A stretch of 64,000 nt of DNA from Leptospiraceae bacterium (GCA_025059995.1 JANXCF010000001.1:186001-250000), one strand, 5' to 3'; counted from the stretch's first letter, positions 52,266-62,187 are shown. Program-made: numbers and translations. Notes: generated by a model not told the origin, from the sequence alone.

Positions 52266-54212
52266 TTAGGCTTTTAGTCGGTTGATAATCACATCTAACA
52301 ATTCATCCATTGCTCTTAGAGCTCTTGCTGAAGCGTTGTAAGCATGTTGGAACTGGATTAGGTTTGCCATTTCTTCATCGAGATTTACTCCCATGAGGCT
52401 TTGTCTGAGGTTATTGAGCACTAATAGATGATCTGAGTGATGTTTATAGAGTTCCTCAGCCTTTTGACTTTCGGCTCCTAACTTTGATACCAGTGAAGTA
52501 TGAAATTCCAAAAAGGTTTCATCATAACCCACATAGCTTTTTCCTTGTTTGAGAGCTCGTGCGATTAGTAGGGCGTTTTCTCCGTTTGCCAATCCGACGG
52601 GAGTGTTGTAATCACCCGTTCCACCAACGTCTTTTCCCGTGGCTGCTGCGATTTTCGAAAGGTCTCGCAGAATCACATCATTCACTTTCACATGAAGCGA
52701 GGGTTTAAAAAGAGGCGAGACTGTGATATTCTCTAACGTTCCCTGAAATTTTGCAATATCTCCTGTTCGTCGGAAATCAAAAGCTCCAACGCTGCCCGAT
52801 GCCCTCAAAATCCCTGTGTATCCAACTAATAAATCTCCTGAGTCTTCTATGTGTTTGATAAAAAAATTATACTTTGTGTCGTCGGCATTTCTTGCAGCTT
52901 TCAAAACAAGTTGGCTTTCGTGATTCAAATACGCAACCACTCCAACTTTTGCTTGATTGATTTTTTTGATGATGTCTTCTAAGGTTTCGTTTTCTCTATA
53001 CGTGATTTGGACGGGTTCATAGGATTTCGCGTTTTCGTTCCATTGGTAGAAAGTGAGAATTCCACTAATTCCCACTTGTCTTCTTGGATCAACTTTTTGA
53101 GTGCCAGCCACACGAAAAATAGCCGTCATTTCAGGAACGCCATCAAAATTAAAATCAAAATCCCCCACGTGATCCCTCGGAATAAACGTTGCATTCCCAT
53201 CAAACGTGATAGGGCGAATCTCAAAGAAAGAAAGGTTTGTGCTTCCATCCAAACCAAAACCATCCCTATGGATTTCGTTGACAATATCAACCAGATTAAC
53301 CGTAAATTCATCCAACTCATACAGACGAGAAAGAATATCTTGATCTCTGAGCTCCAATAAAGAATTAAGCTTTCCTCCGCTTATAATAACGGGTTTTTGA
53401 TTATGCTCCCAAATGATGGATGACATGCCCTCATTTTGTGGATTTGGAATTGCTTGGATAGCCCTGAAAATGGAACCTTGAACGATTGCTTGTTCTCCAA
53501 TAAAAACCATCATTTCATCTTTATCACCTCTACCGATCCGTATGTTGACGAGAGAAGAAAGTTTTTCTATTACAGCATCTCGTTTATCTAAAAGATCGTT
53601 GGGTTGATCCCCCAGTGCTTGTAGTTTTGCGATCTTGACGTTTAACTCTTGAATTTCTTTTGCATAATTATTGATGAGTTGGACGGTTTCTTGGATTTCT
53701 TGCTCGGCTCTTTCTCGTAAATTTTGGATTTTTCGATACATATCTTGGATGCGGTTTACTAAGGTTTGAGCTCGTTCTACCACCACAGCTCGATGAGAAA
53801 GCTCAGCTGGGTATTGAGATAAATCCTGCCATGATGACCAAAACTGCTCAACCAAATTTCGAAGAGATTGATCTGATGGTTCGTTGATGATTTTTTCTAA
53901 TTGATACAAATACTGGAATTTTGTATCCCAAAATTGCTTTTCTTTGGATGTGTTGATGATTTGATCGTCATAAAAAAAATTCCGTATTCGTTCAATCAAA
54001 GCAATCTTAGCTCCTTGACCTAACTGCCCGGGATGATTCGATCTGGTAAGGGTTGGTTCATACAGGGGATCCATAGTATCGAATTCTACTCTTTGACGTG
54101 CGTAGTTGGGATTACTTGCGTTGGAAATATTGTGTCCCGTTGTTTGTATTGCTGTTTGGTGAACAAAAAGCCCTCTTTTCGTAATTTCTAAACCACCGAA
54201 CGTGGAACCCAT
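52266..54212 (-). CDS. flgK: flagellar hook-associated protein FlgK (HAP1)
   Basis: 648 aa. The N-terminus STFGGLEITKRGLFVHQTAIQTTGHNISNASNPNYARQRVEF is the FlgK signature, the C-terminus DEEMANLIQFQHAYNASARALRAMDELLDVIINRL the classical one. The middle is variable. It forms the first junction ring on the hook. It lies between the FlgN-like gene (10 bp) and flgL (14 bp), the usual order. Confidence 0.96.
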   Translation of the reverse strand: MGSTFGGLEITKRGLFVHQTAIQTTGHNISNASNPNYARQRVEFDTMDPLYEPTLTRSNHPGQLGQGAKIALIERIRNFFYDDQIINTSKEKQFWDTKFQYLYQLEKIINEPSDQSLRNLVEQFWSSWQDLSQYPAELSHRAVVVERAQTLVNRIQDMYRKIQNLRERAEQEIQETVQLINNYAKEIQELNVKIAKLQALGDQPNDLLDKRDAVIEKLSSLVNIRIGRGDKDEMMVFIGEQAIVQGSIFRAIQAIPNPQNEGMSSIIWEHNQKPVIISGGKLNSLLELRDQDILSRLYELDEFTVNLVDIVNEIHRDGFGLDGSTNLSFFEIRPITFDGNATFIPRDHVGDFDFNFDGVPEMTAIFRVAGTQKVDPRRQVGISGILTFYQWNENAKSYEPVQITYRENETLEDIIKKINQAKVGVVAYLNHESQLVLKAARNADDTKYNFFIKHIEDSGDLLVGYTGILRASGSVGAFDFRRTGDIAKFQGTLENITVSPLFKPSLHVKVNDVILRDLSKIAAATGKDVGGTGDYNTPVGLANGENALLIARALKQGKSYVGYDETFLEFHTSLVSKLGAESQKAEELYKHHSDHLLVLNNLRQSLMGVNLDEEMANLIQFQHAYNASARALRAMDELLDVIINRLKA

Positions 54213-54222
54213 TTGAACGCTC

Positions 54223-54780
54223 CTATATGCTTTGATTGATTAAAACCGAAGAACTGACCTTGACTTTGTTTGATCTAAGATAGGTTTTGTCTTTTTTCTC
54301 TACTTCATCTAAGAATTCAGATACAATCTTTTTTGTGCGATGAAGCAATTTTTGGTTTGCTTCAACTTCGGCTTTCAACTCTTCTGTTTGTTTTCGAAAG
54401 CGTGTGAGGATCTCAATCAACCCATCAATAATTTCTATCAGTTGATTGGATTCTCGGGGGTTCGAATTTTCTTTTACTATGGCAATCACCTTCATGAAGT
54501 TCGAGATGTTTAATTGAGATGAAGAGATTTTATCTTTGTATTTCGAGATCAAATTCCCAATCAGTGTGTATCGTTGGTTTTCGATTTCAATCAGAGAATG
54601 TAAAAATTCGTTTGATTTTTGGGTTAACTCTTGAAGTTTTTGAGCTTTTGCTGAAAGAATGGCAGAGCCTTTTTCTTTTTCAATCTGAGTTGCCTTTTGG
54701 AGTAAACTCAACTCCTTGTGTAAAACCTCTTGGATTTCTTTTAGCGCTTCTATATCACTTCCTACAGCTTGACTTATCAT
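54223..54780 (-). CDS. flgN: FlgN-like flagellar export chaperone
   Basis: 185 aa from the ATG at 54780, which has AAAGGA about eight bases ahead; a longer frame upstream to 54840 overlaps the divergent gene region and is not supported. The protein is helical throughout: IEALKEIQEVLHKELSLLQKATQIEKEKGSAILSAKAQKLQELTQKS, the layout of FlgN-type chaperones that bind FlgK and FlgL before export. The family assignment rests on position and helical pattern, since FlgN sequences are weakly conserved. First gene of the flgN-flgK-flgL-fliW-csrA run. Confidence 0.72.
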   Translation of the reverse strand: MISQAVGSDIEALKEIQEVLHKELSLLQKATQIEKEKGSAILSAKAQKLQELTQKSNEFLHSLIEIENQRYTLIGNLISKYKDKISSSQLNISNFMKVIAIVKENSNPRESNQLIEIIDGLIEILTRFRKQTEELKAEVEANQKLLHRTKKIVSEFLDEVEKKDKTYLRSNKVKVSSSVLINQSI

Positions 54781-54884
54781 ATCCAATCCTTTCCATCGGA
54801 TATTTTCCGGAAAACTCAATGAAATAAAATGAGTTGACAATATCTTTCTATGGACTCAAGTTTTCGTTTGCTAAAGGAGGGAGT

Positions 54885-56153
54885 ATGAAACATAAGCTTT
54901 TTTGGGTTTTTTTGGGACTACTTTTGATTTATTTTCATTGTAAGCCTGCAGAGAAACGAAAAGAAGCTGAAACAATAGGAGATTTCTATTCTGAGTGCTT
55001 ACGTGGAGAAATCACCGTCTATGGAGAAGCTCCCATATTTACAAGTGTTTCCGCAGCTAAAAACAAAGCAAAAGAAGATGCTTGTAGGAAAGCCATAGAA
55101 AAGTGTATAGGAAGTCAAGTTGCAACTTACACTCAAGTTTCTGATGCTCAGTCCATTGCCAACGAAATCTATTCTAAAGCTCAAGGAGTTTGCAAGAATG
55201 ATCGAGTGATTGAAGAACAAGAATACATGTTAGATACCGTTCGAATGATCAAACTATTTGTGAAGTTCCAGGTAGAAAAAGCAGAAATTCAAAACCAAAT
55301 CAATCTGATGCAAAAATTAGTGGGAAATCCCAAAATCATGGTTTTGATTCGAGAAGAATACATTATTCCTGGAAATGCGAAAAAGGTTTATGATTTCGCT
55401 TCTCGAGATGGGGTAGGAGCATCACAAATACGGAATGTGCTGATTGCAAAAGGGTATGATGTTTTAGATCCCACATCCATATTGCCCCACATCCGAAGTT
55501 CTGAAATCGTAGCAGACGATCCTTCGAAACTATCTGAAAACGCAAAAGATGTGGCTCTCAAAGCAGGTGCAGATGTGCTAATCATCGGAAATATTGAAAC
55601 CAAGCCTCAAGCCTCACCAGCTCCCCAATTTAAGAGCTACCAAGCCACAGGAACCATCAATATTTTGTCATTATGGGGGCAAGGTGAAATCATTGGAACC
55701 TATAGTGGACAAGCCATTGGTGGGATTGGTGTGACGGATTTACAAGCAGCTCAAGAGTCAGTCAAACGCTATGCGGTCGGAGCTGATCCCAATCCAGAAA
55801 AGAAATTAGGTGGTTTTGCGAAATTTGCTCACGAAAAACTCCAAAGCAAGTGGTCAGAAATCACAAGGAACAACAAAATCATCATGAAAATCTCAGGCTT
55901 GGATCCGGCAAAAGCAGGTATATTTCGTGATGATTTGGTTGAACGCACAGCTGTGAAGAATGTGAACGAAATCAGCTCATCTCAAAATGAAATTATTTGG
56001 GAAGTAATCTATCCCGGTAGGGAATTTGCTTTAAGGGATACCCTCGCCTTTTATGGAGATGACCCTCGCATGTTCGTTGTAGTAAAAGAAACGGGAAAAA
56101 AAATTCAAATCTTAGATGTGAAAAAAGGAGAAATCCGTTTACGTTTTCAGTGA
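54885..56153 (+). CDS. FlgT/LPP20-like lipoprotein
   Basis: 422 aa from the ATG at 54885, preceded by AAAGGAGGGAG; the upstream open frame is rejected. Lipobox YFHC (Cys19). The first domain, GEITVYGEAPIFTSVSAAKNKAKEDACRKAIEKCIGSQVATYT, is of LPP20/FlgT-N type. The second (about 145-260) contains VLDPTSILPHIRSSEI and ALKAGADVLIIGNIETKP, as in FlgT-like middle domains. The last part (about 300-420) is a mixed domain of unknown type. Divergent from flgN by about 100 bp. A role in flagellar basal-body or outer-membrane structure is inference from position. Confidence 0.7.
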   Translation: MKHKLFWVFLGLLLIYFHCKPAEKRKEAETIGDFYSECLRGEITVYGEAPIFTSVSAAKNKAKEDACRKAIEKCIGSQVATYTQVSDAQSIANEIYSKAQGVCKNDRVIEEQEYMLDTVRMIKLFVKFQVEKAEIQNQINLMQKLVGNPKIMVLIREEYIIPGNAKKVYDFASRDGVGASQIRNVLIAKGYDVLDPTSILPHIRSSEIVADDPSKLSENAKDVALKAGADVLIIGNIETKPQASPAPQFKSYQATGTINILSLWGQGEIIGTYSGQAIGGIGVTDLQAAQESVKRYAVGADPNPEKKLGGFAKFAHEKLQSKWSEITRNNKIIMKISGLDPAKAGIFRDDLVERTAVKNVNEISSSQNEIIWEVIYPGREFALRDTLAFYGDDPRMFVVVKETGKKIQILDVKKGEIRLRFQ

Positions 56154-56209
56154 TAACCTAATCAAATTTTACTTTACGAGTTTGCAAGTTAAAAAATCTT
56201 ATTTACAAA

Positions 56210-56283
56210 GCGCCCATAGCTCAGTTGGACAGAGCGTTTGACTACGAATCAAGAGGTCGGTGGTTCGAATCCACCTGGGCGCA
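56210..56283 (+). tRNA. tRNA-Arg (ACG anticodon)
   Basis: 74-nt cloverleaf: acceptor GCGCCCA/TGGGCGC, D arm GCTC/GAGC, anticodon loop CTACGAA with ACG, T arm GGTGG-TTCGAAT-CCACC, discriminator A. CCA is not encoded. The convergent DUF971 gene ends 3 bp downstream. Confidence 0.96.
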
Positions 56284-56285
56284 CT

Positions 56286-56615
56286 TTAATCGTCTTCTTC
56301 CCCGGGTGGACGATATTCTTTGTTTTCGTCACAAAAGTAGCGAAGACTCTCATAAGTATAAATTCCTGAGTCATGCCCATCTTCCCAGACCAATCCAATT
56401 GCGTATCTTCCTACTTTTTTGATTCTTACAAGCTTGGCTTCTTTGATGTCCAGTGTGATTCGGTTTGCTCGGATTTCATGACCACCTCGGCATTGCGCAC
56501 ATGGACAATATCTTCTAAGGTTTAGAAGATCAAACTTGCATTCTTTGCCATCTCGCCATTGAATGTATAAAAATTGATTGTCGAAATAAACTTTTGAGGG
56601 AATGAGTAATAACAT
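56286..56615 (-). CDS. DUF971 family protein
   Basis: 109 aa, one DUF971 (GBBH N-terminal-like) domain: FLYIQWRDGKECKFDLLNLRRYCPCAQCRGG, with the CPCAxC cluster, and VGRYAIGLVWEDGHDSGIYTYESLRYFC, all typical. The fold is zinc-binding in gamma-butyrobetaine hydroxylases. Bacterial members are often near Fe-S or Mrp genes, which is not the case here. Exact role unknown. It converges on tRNA-Arg. Confidence 0.9.
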   Translation of the reverse strand: MLLLIPSKVYFDNQFLYIQWRDGKECKFDLLNLRRYCPCAQCRGGHEIRANRITLDIKEAKLVRIKKVGRYAIGLVWEDGHDSGIYTYESLRYFCDENKEYRPPGEEDD

Positions 56616-56656
56616 ACTTATAAAAAAATTAATCCTTTTCTAAAAGCGATTGTTTT

Positions 56657-58030
56657 ATGGAATACATCATTTTGGATACAAACGTATTGCTTCTTGATCC
56701 CAATGCTTACCTTAAATTTCCCAAAAAACATGTAATCATCCCATTGGTTGTGATTGAGGAACTGGATTCCTTTAAGAGGGATGTTACTACCATTGGTAAA
56801 GCTGCAAGAGAAATCATTCGAGCTATAGATAAACTGCGAGTCTCAGGAAAACTAACAGAAGGAGTAAAACTTCCCAATGAGTCGGTTCTGCAAGTTTATA
56901 TACTCAATGATTTTGAAGAACTCCCTGAGGGTTTGAATAAGATTTTAAAAGATAATTACTTACTTTCAACAGGATTAAAATTAAAAAAAATTTATAAAAA
57001 AAATGTAAAAATTATCACAAAGGATGCAGATTTAAGAATCAAATCAGATGTCTTGGGTATCCAAGCAGAAGATTACAACACAACAGAAGATATTGGTAGT
57101 TTAGAAAAGCTCTATACGGGAGAACGAACCATCTACACGACAGATGAATGGATTGAAAGATTTTATAAGAATGAACCTCTCTTTTGGCAGGAAGATAAAA
57201 TTGAATTTTCCTTTGAGCCTTTGCATGAACCTATTCTTGTGAATGAATACATCACACTGAAGTCCGAAAATAAAAGTGCTTTAGCCAGAGCTCATAAAAG
57301 TGGAAGACTAATCCCTTTGAAAGAAGAAAAGGTATTCAATATTCATCCCAAGAACAAAGAGCAAAGATTTGCCTTTGATGCTTTGTTGGATCCAGAAATC
57401 CAGTTAGTCACAATAGCAGGAAGAGCGGGAACAGGAAAGACATTGATCGCATTAGCTTGTGGATTACAGCAAGTGATGGAAAAAGAAATCTACAAAAAGC
57501 TACTTGTTGCAAGACCAGTTGTCCCATTAGGAAAAGACATTGGGTTTCTGCCGGGAGAGGTAGAAGAAAAAATACGACCCTGGATGCAACCGATTTACGA
57601 TAACTTGGAGTTTCTTTTAGAAAATGGTTCTTATGCCTACAAAGAAGAAGAATTTGAAAAAAAATCCCATAAACATAAAGACGTTTTCGCAACGATTGAT
57701 TATCTAAAAGAGACGGGTGTGATTGACGTGGAACCATTGACCTTTATAAGGGGTAGATCCATTCCCAAGCAATTTGTCATTATTGATGAGGCACAAAACC
57801 TTTCTCCTCACGAAGCAAAGACCATTATCACCCGAGCTGGCATTGGAACCAAAATAGTTTTTACAGGAGATTATTATCAAATCGATCACCCTTACTTGAA
57901 CTTATATACAAATGGGATTTCTTATACATTCAGCAAACTGAAAGGACAACCCATTTTTGCGCACGTCACTTTAGAAAAAGGAGAGCGTTCCCCCTTAGCA
58001 GAACTCGCTTCTAAACTAATGGAAATTTAA
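56657..58030 (+). CDS. PhoH-family ATPase with N-terminal PIN domain (PhoH2)
   Basis: 457 aa. Residues 1 to about 140 are a PIN nuclease domain: YIILDTNVLLLDPNAY and the acidic TKDADLRIKSDVLG. Residues about 230-450 are the PhoH ATPase: VTIAGRAGTGKTLIALACGLQ (Walker A), VPLGKDIGFLPGEVEEKIRPWMQPIYDNL, VIIDEAQNLSPHEAKTIITRAG (Walker B) and VFTGDYYQIDHPYL. PhoH2 proteins are RNA helicase/ribonucleases. It lies 1 bp before the udg gene and probably shares its transcript. Confidence 0.92.
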   Translation: MEYIILDTNVLLLDPNAYLKFPKKHVIIPLVVIEELDSFKRDVTTIGKAAREIIRAIDKLRVSGKLTEGVKLPNESVLQVYILNDFEELPEGLNKILKDNYLLSTGLKLKKIYKKNVKIITKDADLRIKSDVLGIQAEDYNTTEDIGSLEKLYTGERTIYTTDEWIERFYKNEPLFWQEDKIEFSFEPLHEPILVNEYITLKSENKSALARAHKSGRLIPLKEEKVFNIHPKNKEQRFAFDALLDPEIQLVTIAGRAGTGKTLIALACGLQQVMEKEIYKKLLVARPVVPLGKDIGFLPGEVEEKIRPWMQPIYDNLEFLLENGSYAYKEEEFEKKSHKHKDVFATIDYLKETGVIDVEPLTFIRGRSIPKQFVIIDEAQNLSPHEAKTIITRAGIGTKIVFTGDYYQIDHPYLNLYTNGISYTFSKLKGQPIFAHVTLEKGERSPLAELASKLMEI

Positions 58031-58031
58031 G

Positions 58032-58727
58032 ATGGATTTATTCGAATACGCAGAAAAAACAAAACAAACAAAAACATCTACACCCAGATACGCTGATGCT
58101 CTTTGGAAAAATTCTGACTTTTCGTTTGTGAATTCTTTAGAAGAGTTGGAGTCCATAGCAAAAGAATGTAGAAAATGTAAGTTGTGTGTAACTCGAAGAA
58201 ACGTAGTTTTTGGTGAGGGAAATCCACGGGCTCATTTGATGTTTATCGGTGAAGGTCCGGGAAAAACCGAAGATGAAACAGGAAGACCTTTCGTTGGACG
58301 AGCGGGTGAACTTCTAACACGAATGATTGAAAATGGCTTAAAAATTCCTCGAGAAAAAGTCTATATAGCGAATGTGGTGAAATGTCGTCCTACGGTAGAT
58401 ATGAAAGGAGAAAAGGATCGTCCACCTGATGCAGAAGAAGTAGCATATTGTAGTCCTTATTTGATACGTCAGATTGAGCTAATTCAACCAAAAATCATCA
58501 TTGCGCTGGGTAATCCAGCATCAAAGTTTCTGTTAAATACCACGGCTGGAATTACAAAAATTCGAGGGCAATTGTTTTATTATAAAAACATCCCTGTAAT
58601 TCCTACTTACCATCCCAGCTATGTGTTAAGAAATGGTGGAGATGATTCACCCCTAAAACGAGACGTTTGGGAAGATTTAAAGAAAGTTTTGAACTTGATG
58701 AAGGAAAGAAATATCACACCATATTAA
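58032..58727 (+). CDS. uracil-DNA glycosylase, family 4 (Fe-S)
   Basis: 231 aa, removes uracil from deaminated DNA. CRKCKLC supplies part of the [4Fe-4S] cysteines; the other two are likely VKCRPT and YCSPYL. FIGEGPGKTEDETGRPFVGRAGELL is the catalytic/UDG motif A, and YHPSYVLRN is motif B. Family 4 enzymes are common in thermophiles and several bacterial groups. It shares an operon with the PhoH gene. A weak hairpin follows. Confidence 0.92.
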   Translation: MDLFEYAEKTKQTKTSTPRYADALWKNSDFSFVNSLEELESIAKECRKCKLCVTRRNVVFGEGNPRAHLMFIGEGPGKTEDETGRPFVGRAGELLTRMIENGLKIPREKVYIANVVKCRPTVDMKGEKDRPPDAEEVAYCSPYLIRQIELIQPKIIIALGNPASKFLLNTTAGITKIRGQLFYYKNIPVIPTYHPSYVLRNGGDDSPLKRDVWEDLKKVLNLMKERNITPY

Positions 58728-58752
58728 ACTTCGAAATTCTTGAAGTTTCTTT
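58726..58752 (+). terminator. weak terminator-like hairpin after the udg gene
   Basis: Inverted repeat AAACTTC / GAAGTTT with a 9-nt loop, overlapping the stop codon and followed by CTTTGT. Short stem and poor T-tract. Confidence 0.4.
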
Positions 58753-58962
58753 GTAATTATAAGTAGTTTGGAAAAATAATGTTAACTTAGTTTTTCTTAA
58801 TATAATGCAGTCTTGATTTTTTGTGAACTTCTCTAAGAACGTTTTTTAAATGGCGCTTTTATATATATATCAGCTTTTATGAATTGGAATAGATATTTTA
58901 GCTAAATTATGATAACTTTTTGTTTGGTTTAACTTTGATGCTACAATGAAAATAAGGAGGGG

Positions 58963-59078
<116 letters not shown>

Positions 59079-59444
59079 GATACCAAATTTTTCATGCCAA
59101 ATTGAAAGTCAATCACAACACTGAAGAATTTTGAATCTTTTTAAAAAAAAGTGAAAATTAGGAACCAGTAGATTAAGTTTAGAAATGATATGTTTAATAC
59201 TTATGAAAATCAAACGTAAAAAACTCATTTTTTTGGGTTAGCTCAAAAAAATTCACACTGAAAAAAGTTGATTAAACGTTAATTTTATAGGAAAACAACG
59301 GAAAAAAGAAGGTTCTTATCAAAAAAATATCAAAACGTAAAGTATCGGGTCCCACAATAAAATAATTTAATATTTACCCAAAAATTCTTGATAAAAATTT
59401 CTAAATTATACGTCATACTTTCTATCAAAAGTGGAGAAGACAAA
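59079..59444. other. 366-bp AT-rich spacer upstream of the 5S gene
   Basis: No gene recognised. It must contain the minus-strand promoter of 5S rRNA near 59090-59160 (AT-rich) and the plus-strand promoter for the lipoprotein gene at 59445; I could not pick either with confidence. Confidence 0.5.
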
Positions 59445-59828
59445 ATGAAACGATTAAGTCAAATAAATATTTTAATATTGGTTTTTCTGATGGTGTTGGT
59501 CGGATGCAAAACGAATTCAAAAACTGAAAACGTGAAAATTGAAAAAAAACAAACTACACAAGTAATGCCAAATTTGATAAAACCAGTAAATCAACAAACT
59601 GTAAACAACAGTCAAGATAATTATGTATCACAAATTATCATAAACAAATGTTCCTCAGAAAGTAGAAACGTTGATTATTGCATTGAAGTATATCAACCTG
59701 TCTGTGGTTGGTTTACCGAAGATATTTTAAATTGTAAAAAAACCTACTGCCGAGAAAGCTTTGCAAATTCTTGCTTTGCTTGTAAAGACAAGAGAATAAT
59801 AGGATATACAGAAGGAAAATGTAAATAA
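59445..59828 (+). CDS. Cys-rich lipoprotein, Kazal-like
   Basis: 127 aa from the ATG at 59445, chosen for the upstream GGAG and because a good signal peptide starts there; lipobox LVGC (Cys21). A Thr/Asn/Gln-rich linker leads to a C-terminal domain of about 50 residues with nine cysteines: YCIEVYQPVCGW, NCKKTYCRE, NSCFACKDKRIIGYTEGKC. The C...PVCG...C...C spacing resembles Kazal-type protease inhibitor domains. Inhibitor activity is possible; a simple disulfide-stabilised binding module is the alternative. Confidence 0.62.
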   Translation: MKRLSQINILILVFLMVLVGCKTNSKTENVKIEKKQTTQVMPNLIKPVNQQTVNNSQDNYVSQIIINKCSSESRNVDYCIEVYQPVCGWFTEDILNCKKTYCRESFANSCFACKDKRIIGYTEGKCK

Positions 59829-59833
59829 CCTAC

Positions 59834-60085
59834 TCATTCTGATAAGACACGATACTTAAAAATTTTTTCTTTATCACAATTAACTTTTTGATGAAAATGA
59901 TAAAATAGCTCACAAAAATAAGAATTGCCACAAAAAGTAGATGTTTCTTCTTGTTTAAGAGGACAATTTAACTTGCATTGAAAGAAAAGTTGTAACTTTC
60001 TTTCATTCATGTAAGAAAATTTTTTGATGTTTTCCATAATACATGTAATTGGCGTTTTAAAGTTGTACCTTCTATCCTTCATCAT
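59834..60085 (-). CDS. small Cys-containing open frame, doubtful gene
   Basis: 83 codons, with FFQCKLNCPLKQEETSTFCGNSYFCELFYHF; the Cys spacing could bind a metal. No ribosome binding site worth noting and no known family. It converges on the Kazal-like gene. It may be a real small protein or chance. Confidence 0.35.
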   Translation of the reverse strand: MMKDRRYNFKTPITCIMENIKKFSYMNERKLQLFFQCKLNCPLKQEETSTFCGNSYFCELFYHFHQKVNCDKEKIFKYRVLSE

Positions 60086-60163
60086 GGAAGTATAAATAAA
60101 TTTTTAATAAAAAAATGTCAATCTAAATTGAGAATGAGTTTCAATATCAATATATGGATAAAT

Positions 60164-60190
60164 AAAAAAAGGCACCCTTAGGTGCCTTTT
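60164..60190 (-). terminator. rho-independent terminator of groES-groEL
   Basis: GGCACC / GGTGCC stem with loop CTTA, extended by A:T pairs, flanked by A-tract and T-tract, directly after the groEL stop. Confidence 0.9.
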
Positions 60191-60195
60191 TATTT

Positions 60196-61821
60196 TTAGT
60201 AATCCATTCCCATGCCACCAGCACCTGGTGAGTGTTCTTTTTCTTTCTCAGGGAGATCGGTAATGCTGACTTCTGTTGTGAGGATCATTGCTCCAATGGA
60301 AGCAGCGTTTTGTAATGCACTTCTCACTACTTTTACGGGATCAAGAATTCCAGCTTCCGTGAGGTCTTCCCACTGTAGGGTTTCTGCATTGAATCCAATG
60401 TTTTCTTTTTCATGCATTGCTCTCTCAACAACAACACTACCTTCAATTCCAGCGTTGTTAGCAATTTGTCGTAGTGGTTCTTCCAATGCACGATAAACGA
60501 TCATAGCTCCCGTTTTCTCATCACCCTCGAGATTTAGAGTTTTGATCACTTCACGGGCTCTCAATAGAGTAATTCCACCACCTGGAACAATTCCTTCTTC
60601 AACAGCAGCTCTTGTAGCTGAAAGAGCATCTTCAACCCTCATTTTCTTTTCTTTCATTTCGACTTCAGTTGCAGCTCCAACATAAATGACTGCAACACCA
60701 CCAGCAAGTTTTGCTAATCTTTCTTGCAATTTTTCTCGATCATAATCACTTGTGGTTTCTTCTATTTGCTTTTTGATTTGATTGATTCTTCCTTTAATAT
60801 CAGCTTCACTACCATAACCATGAATGATGGTGGTGTTTTCTTTATCAACAACGACTTTTTCAGCTTGTCCTAGCTGATAGAGTTCTGCGTTTTCGAGTTT
60901 CATTCCTAGATCTTCAGAAATCACTTGTCCACCTGTCATGATGGCAATGTCTTCCAACATAGCTTTTCTTCTCTCACCAAAGCCTGGAGCTTTTACAGCA
61001 CAGACCTTTATGGTTTTTCTTAAGTTGTTTACAACAAGGGTTGCTAAGGCTTCTCCTTCAACTTCCTCTGCGATGATTAATAGCGGTCTTCCAGTTTGGA
61101 CAACTTTCTCGAGAATAGGTAGAAGTTCTCTCATGTTAGAAATTTTTTTCTCATGTATGAGAATATATGGTTTTTCGAAACTAACAATCATGTTCTCTGG
61201 GTCAGTCACAAAATAAGGAGATTGATAACCCCTATCAAATTGCATTCCCTCTACGACTTCCATGTAGGTATCAATTCCTTTTGCTTCTTCAACAGTAATC
61301 ACACCATCATTACCTACTTTTTCCATTGCATCAGCAATAAGATTTCCGATTGCGTAATCGTTGTTAGCAGAGATTGCCGCAACAGCAGCGATTTCTTTTT
61401 TATTGTTTCCGACTTGTTTAGCTCTTTTCTTGAGTTCTTGAACTACAGCATCCACTGCTTTTTCGATACCCCTTTTCAAATGCATGGGGTTTGCTCCAGC
61501 AGTTACATTTTTCAAACCTTCATTGACAATTGCTTGAGCCAACACCGTAGCCGTTGTGGTTCCATCACCAGCAACATCATTTGTTTTGGTTGCAACTTCT
61601 TTAACTAACTGAGCTCCCATGTTTTCAAAAGGATCAGAAAGCTCAATTTCTTTTGCTACGGTGACTCCATCTTTTGTGACTGTTGGAGCACCAAACTTTT
61701 TGTCTATCACAACATTTCTTCCTCTTGGACCTAATGTTGCTTTTACAGCATTAGCAAGTTTGTTAACTCCAATTTGCAATTTTCTACGCGCTTCTTCGTG
61801 ATATTCTAATTGTTTTGGCAT
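60196..61821 (-). CDS. groEL: chaperonin GroEL
   Basis: 541 aa from the ATG at 61821, with AAAGGAGGTG upstream; a GTG two codons earlier lies in that Shine-Dalgarno. GroEL-type throughout: [51 protein letters not shown] (ATP site), [10 protein letters not shown], and the C-terminal GAGGMGMDY. It forms the 14-mer that folds proteins with GroES. It lies 19 bp after groES and is under the CIRCE-type operators upstream. Confidence 0.98.
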   Translation of the reverse strand: MPKQLEYHEEARRKLQIGVNKLANAVKATLGPRGRNVVIDKKFGAPTVTKDGVTVAKEIELSDPFENMGAQLVKEVATKTNDVAGDGTTTATVLAQAIVNEGLKNVTAGANPMHLKRGIEKAVDAVVQELKKRAKQVGNNKKEIAAVAAISANNDYAIGNLIADAMEKVGNDGVITVEEAKGIDTYMEVVEGMQFDRGYQSPYFVTDPENMIVSFEKPYILIHEKKISNMRELLPILEKVVQTGRPLLIIAEEVEGEALATLVVNNLRKTIKVCAVKAPGFGERRKAMLEDIAIMTGGQVISEDLGMKLENAELYQLGQAEKVVVDKENTTIIHGYGSEADIKGRINQIKKQIEETTSDYDREKLQERLAKLAGGVAVIYVGAATEVEMKEKKMRVEDALSATRAAVEEGIVPGGGITLLRAREVIKTLNLEGDEKTGAMIVYRALEEPLRQIANNAGIEGSVVVERAMHEKENIGFNAETLQWEDLTEAGILDPVKVVRSALQNAASIGAMILTTEVSITDLPEKEKEHSPGAGGMGMDY

Positions 61822-61840
61822 AGGCACCTCCTTTTTGTAA

Positions 61841-62125
61841 TTATTCTATGATGGCTAAAATATCGCTTTCGCGAACAATCAAATATTCTTTCCCATCTTT
61901 TTTGATTTCTGTTCCCGCATATTTGCCGTAAAGAACGCGATCACCTACCTTGACCTGAACGGGGATTGTTTTCCCATTTTCTTGACGACCAGGTCCTACA
62001 GCGATTACCTTACCTTCTTGTGGCTTTTCTTTCGCGGTGTCGGGAATAATGATACTACCAATTTTTTCTTCTTGTTGTCCTATGGGTTCAATCAAAACCC
62101 TATCACCAAGTGGTTTTATGTTCAT
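61841..62125 (-). CDS. groES: co-chaperonin GroES
   Basis: 94 aa. [47 protein letters not shown] has the mobile loop and PLGDRVLI start of Gro[38 protein letters not shown] completes it. First gene of the operon; two CIRCE-like inverted repeats lie in its leader. It caps the GroEL ring. Confidence 0.97.
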   Translation of the reverse strand: MNIKPLGDRVLIEPIGQQEEKIGSIIIPDTAKEKPQEGKVIAVGPGRQENGKTIPVQVKVGDRVLYGKYAGTEIKKDGKEYLIVRESDILAIIE

Positions 62126-62160
62126 TACTCACCTCCTAATGATTTTATTATTAGTATGAT

Positions 62161-62187
62161 TTAGCAATCAATATGTTTGATTGCTAA
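62161..62187 (-). promoter_or_regulatory. CIRCE-type operator, proximal copy
   Basis: Perfect inverted repeat TTAGCAATC-N9-GATTGCTAA. The CIRCE consensus bound by HrcA is TTAGCACTC-N9-GAGTGCTAA, so arm length and 9-nt spacer match exactly, with one symmetric change in each arm. It lies 36 bp upstream of the groES ATG. Confidence 0.9.

Noticed and set aside
61153-61608. Long plus-strand open frame inside groEL
   Set aside because: It is antisense to a fully conserved groEL and shows no protein-like pattern; such shadow frames arise from codon bias.
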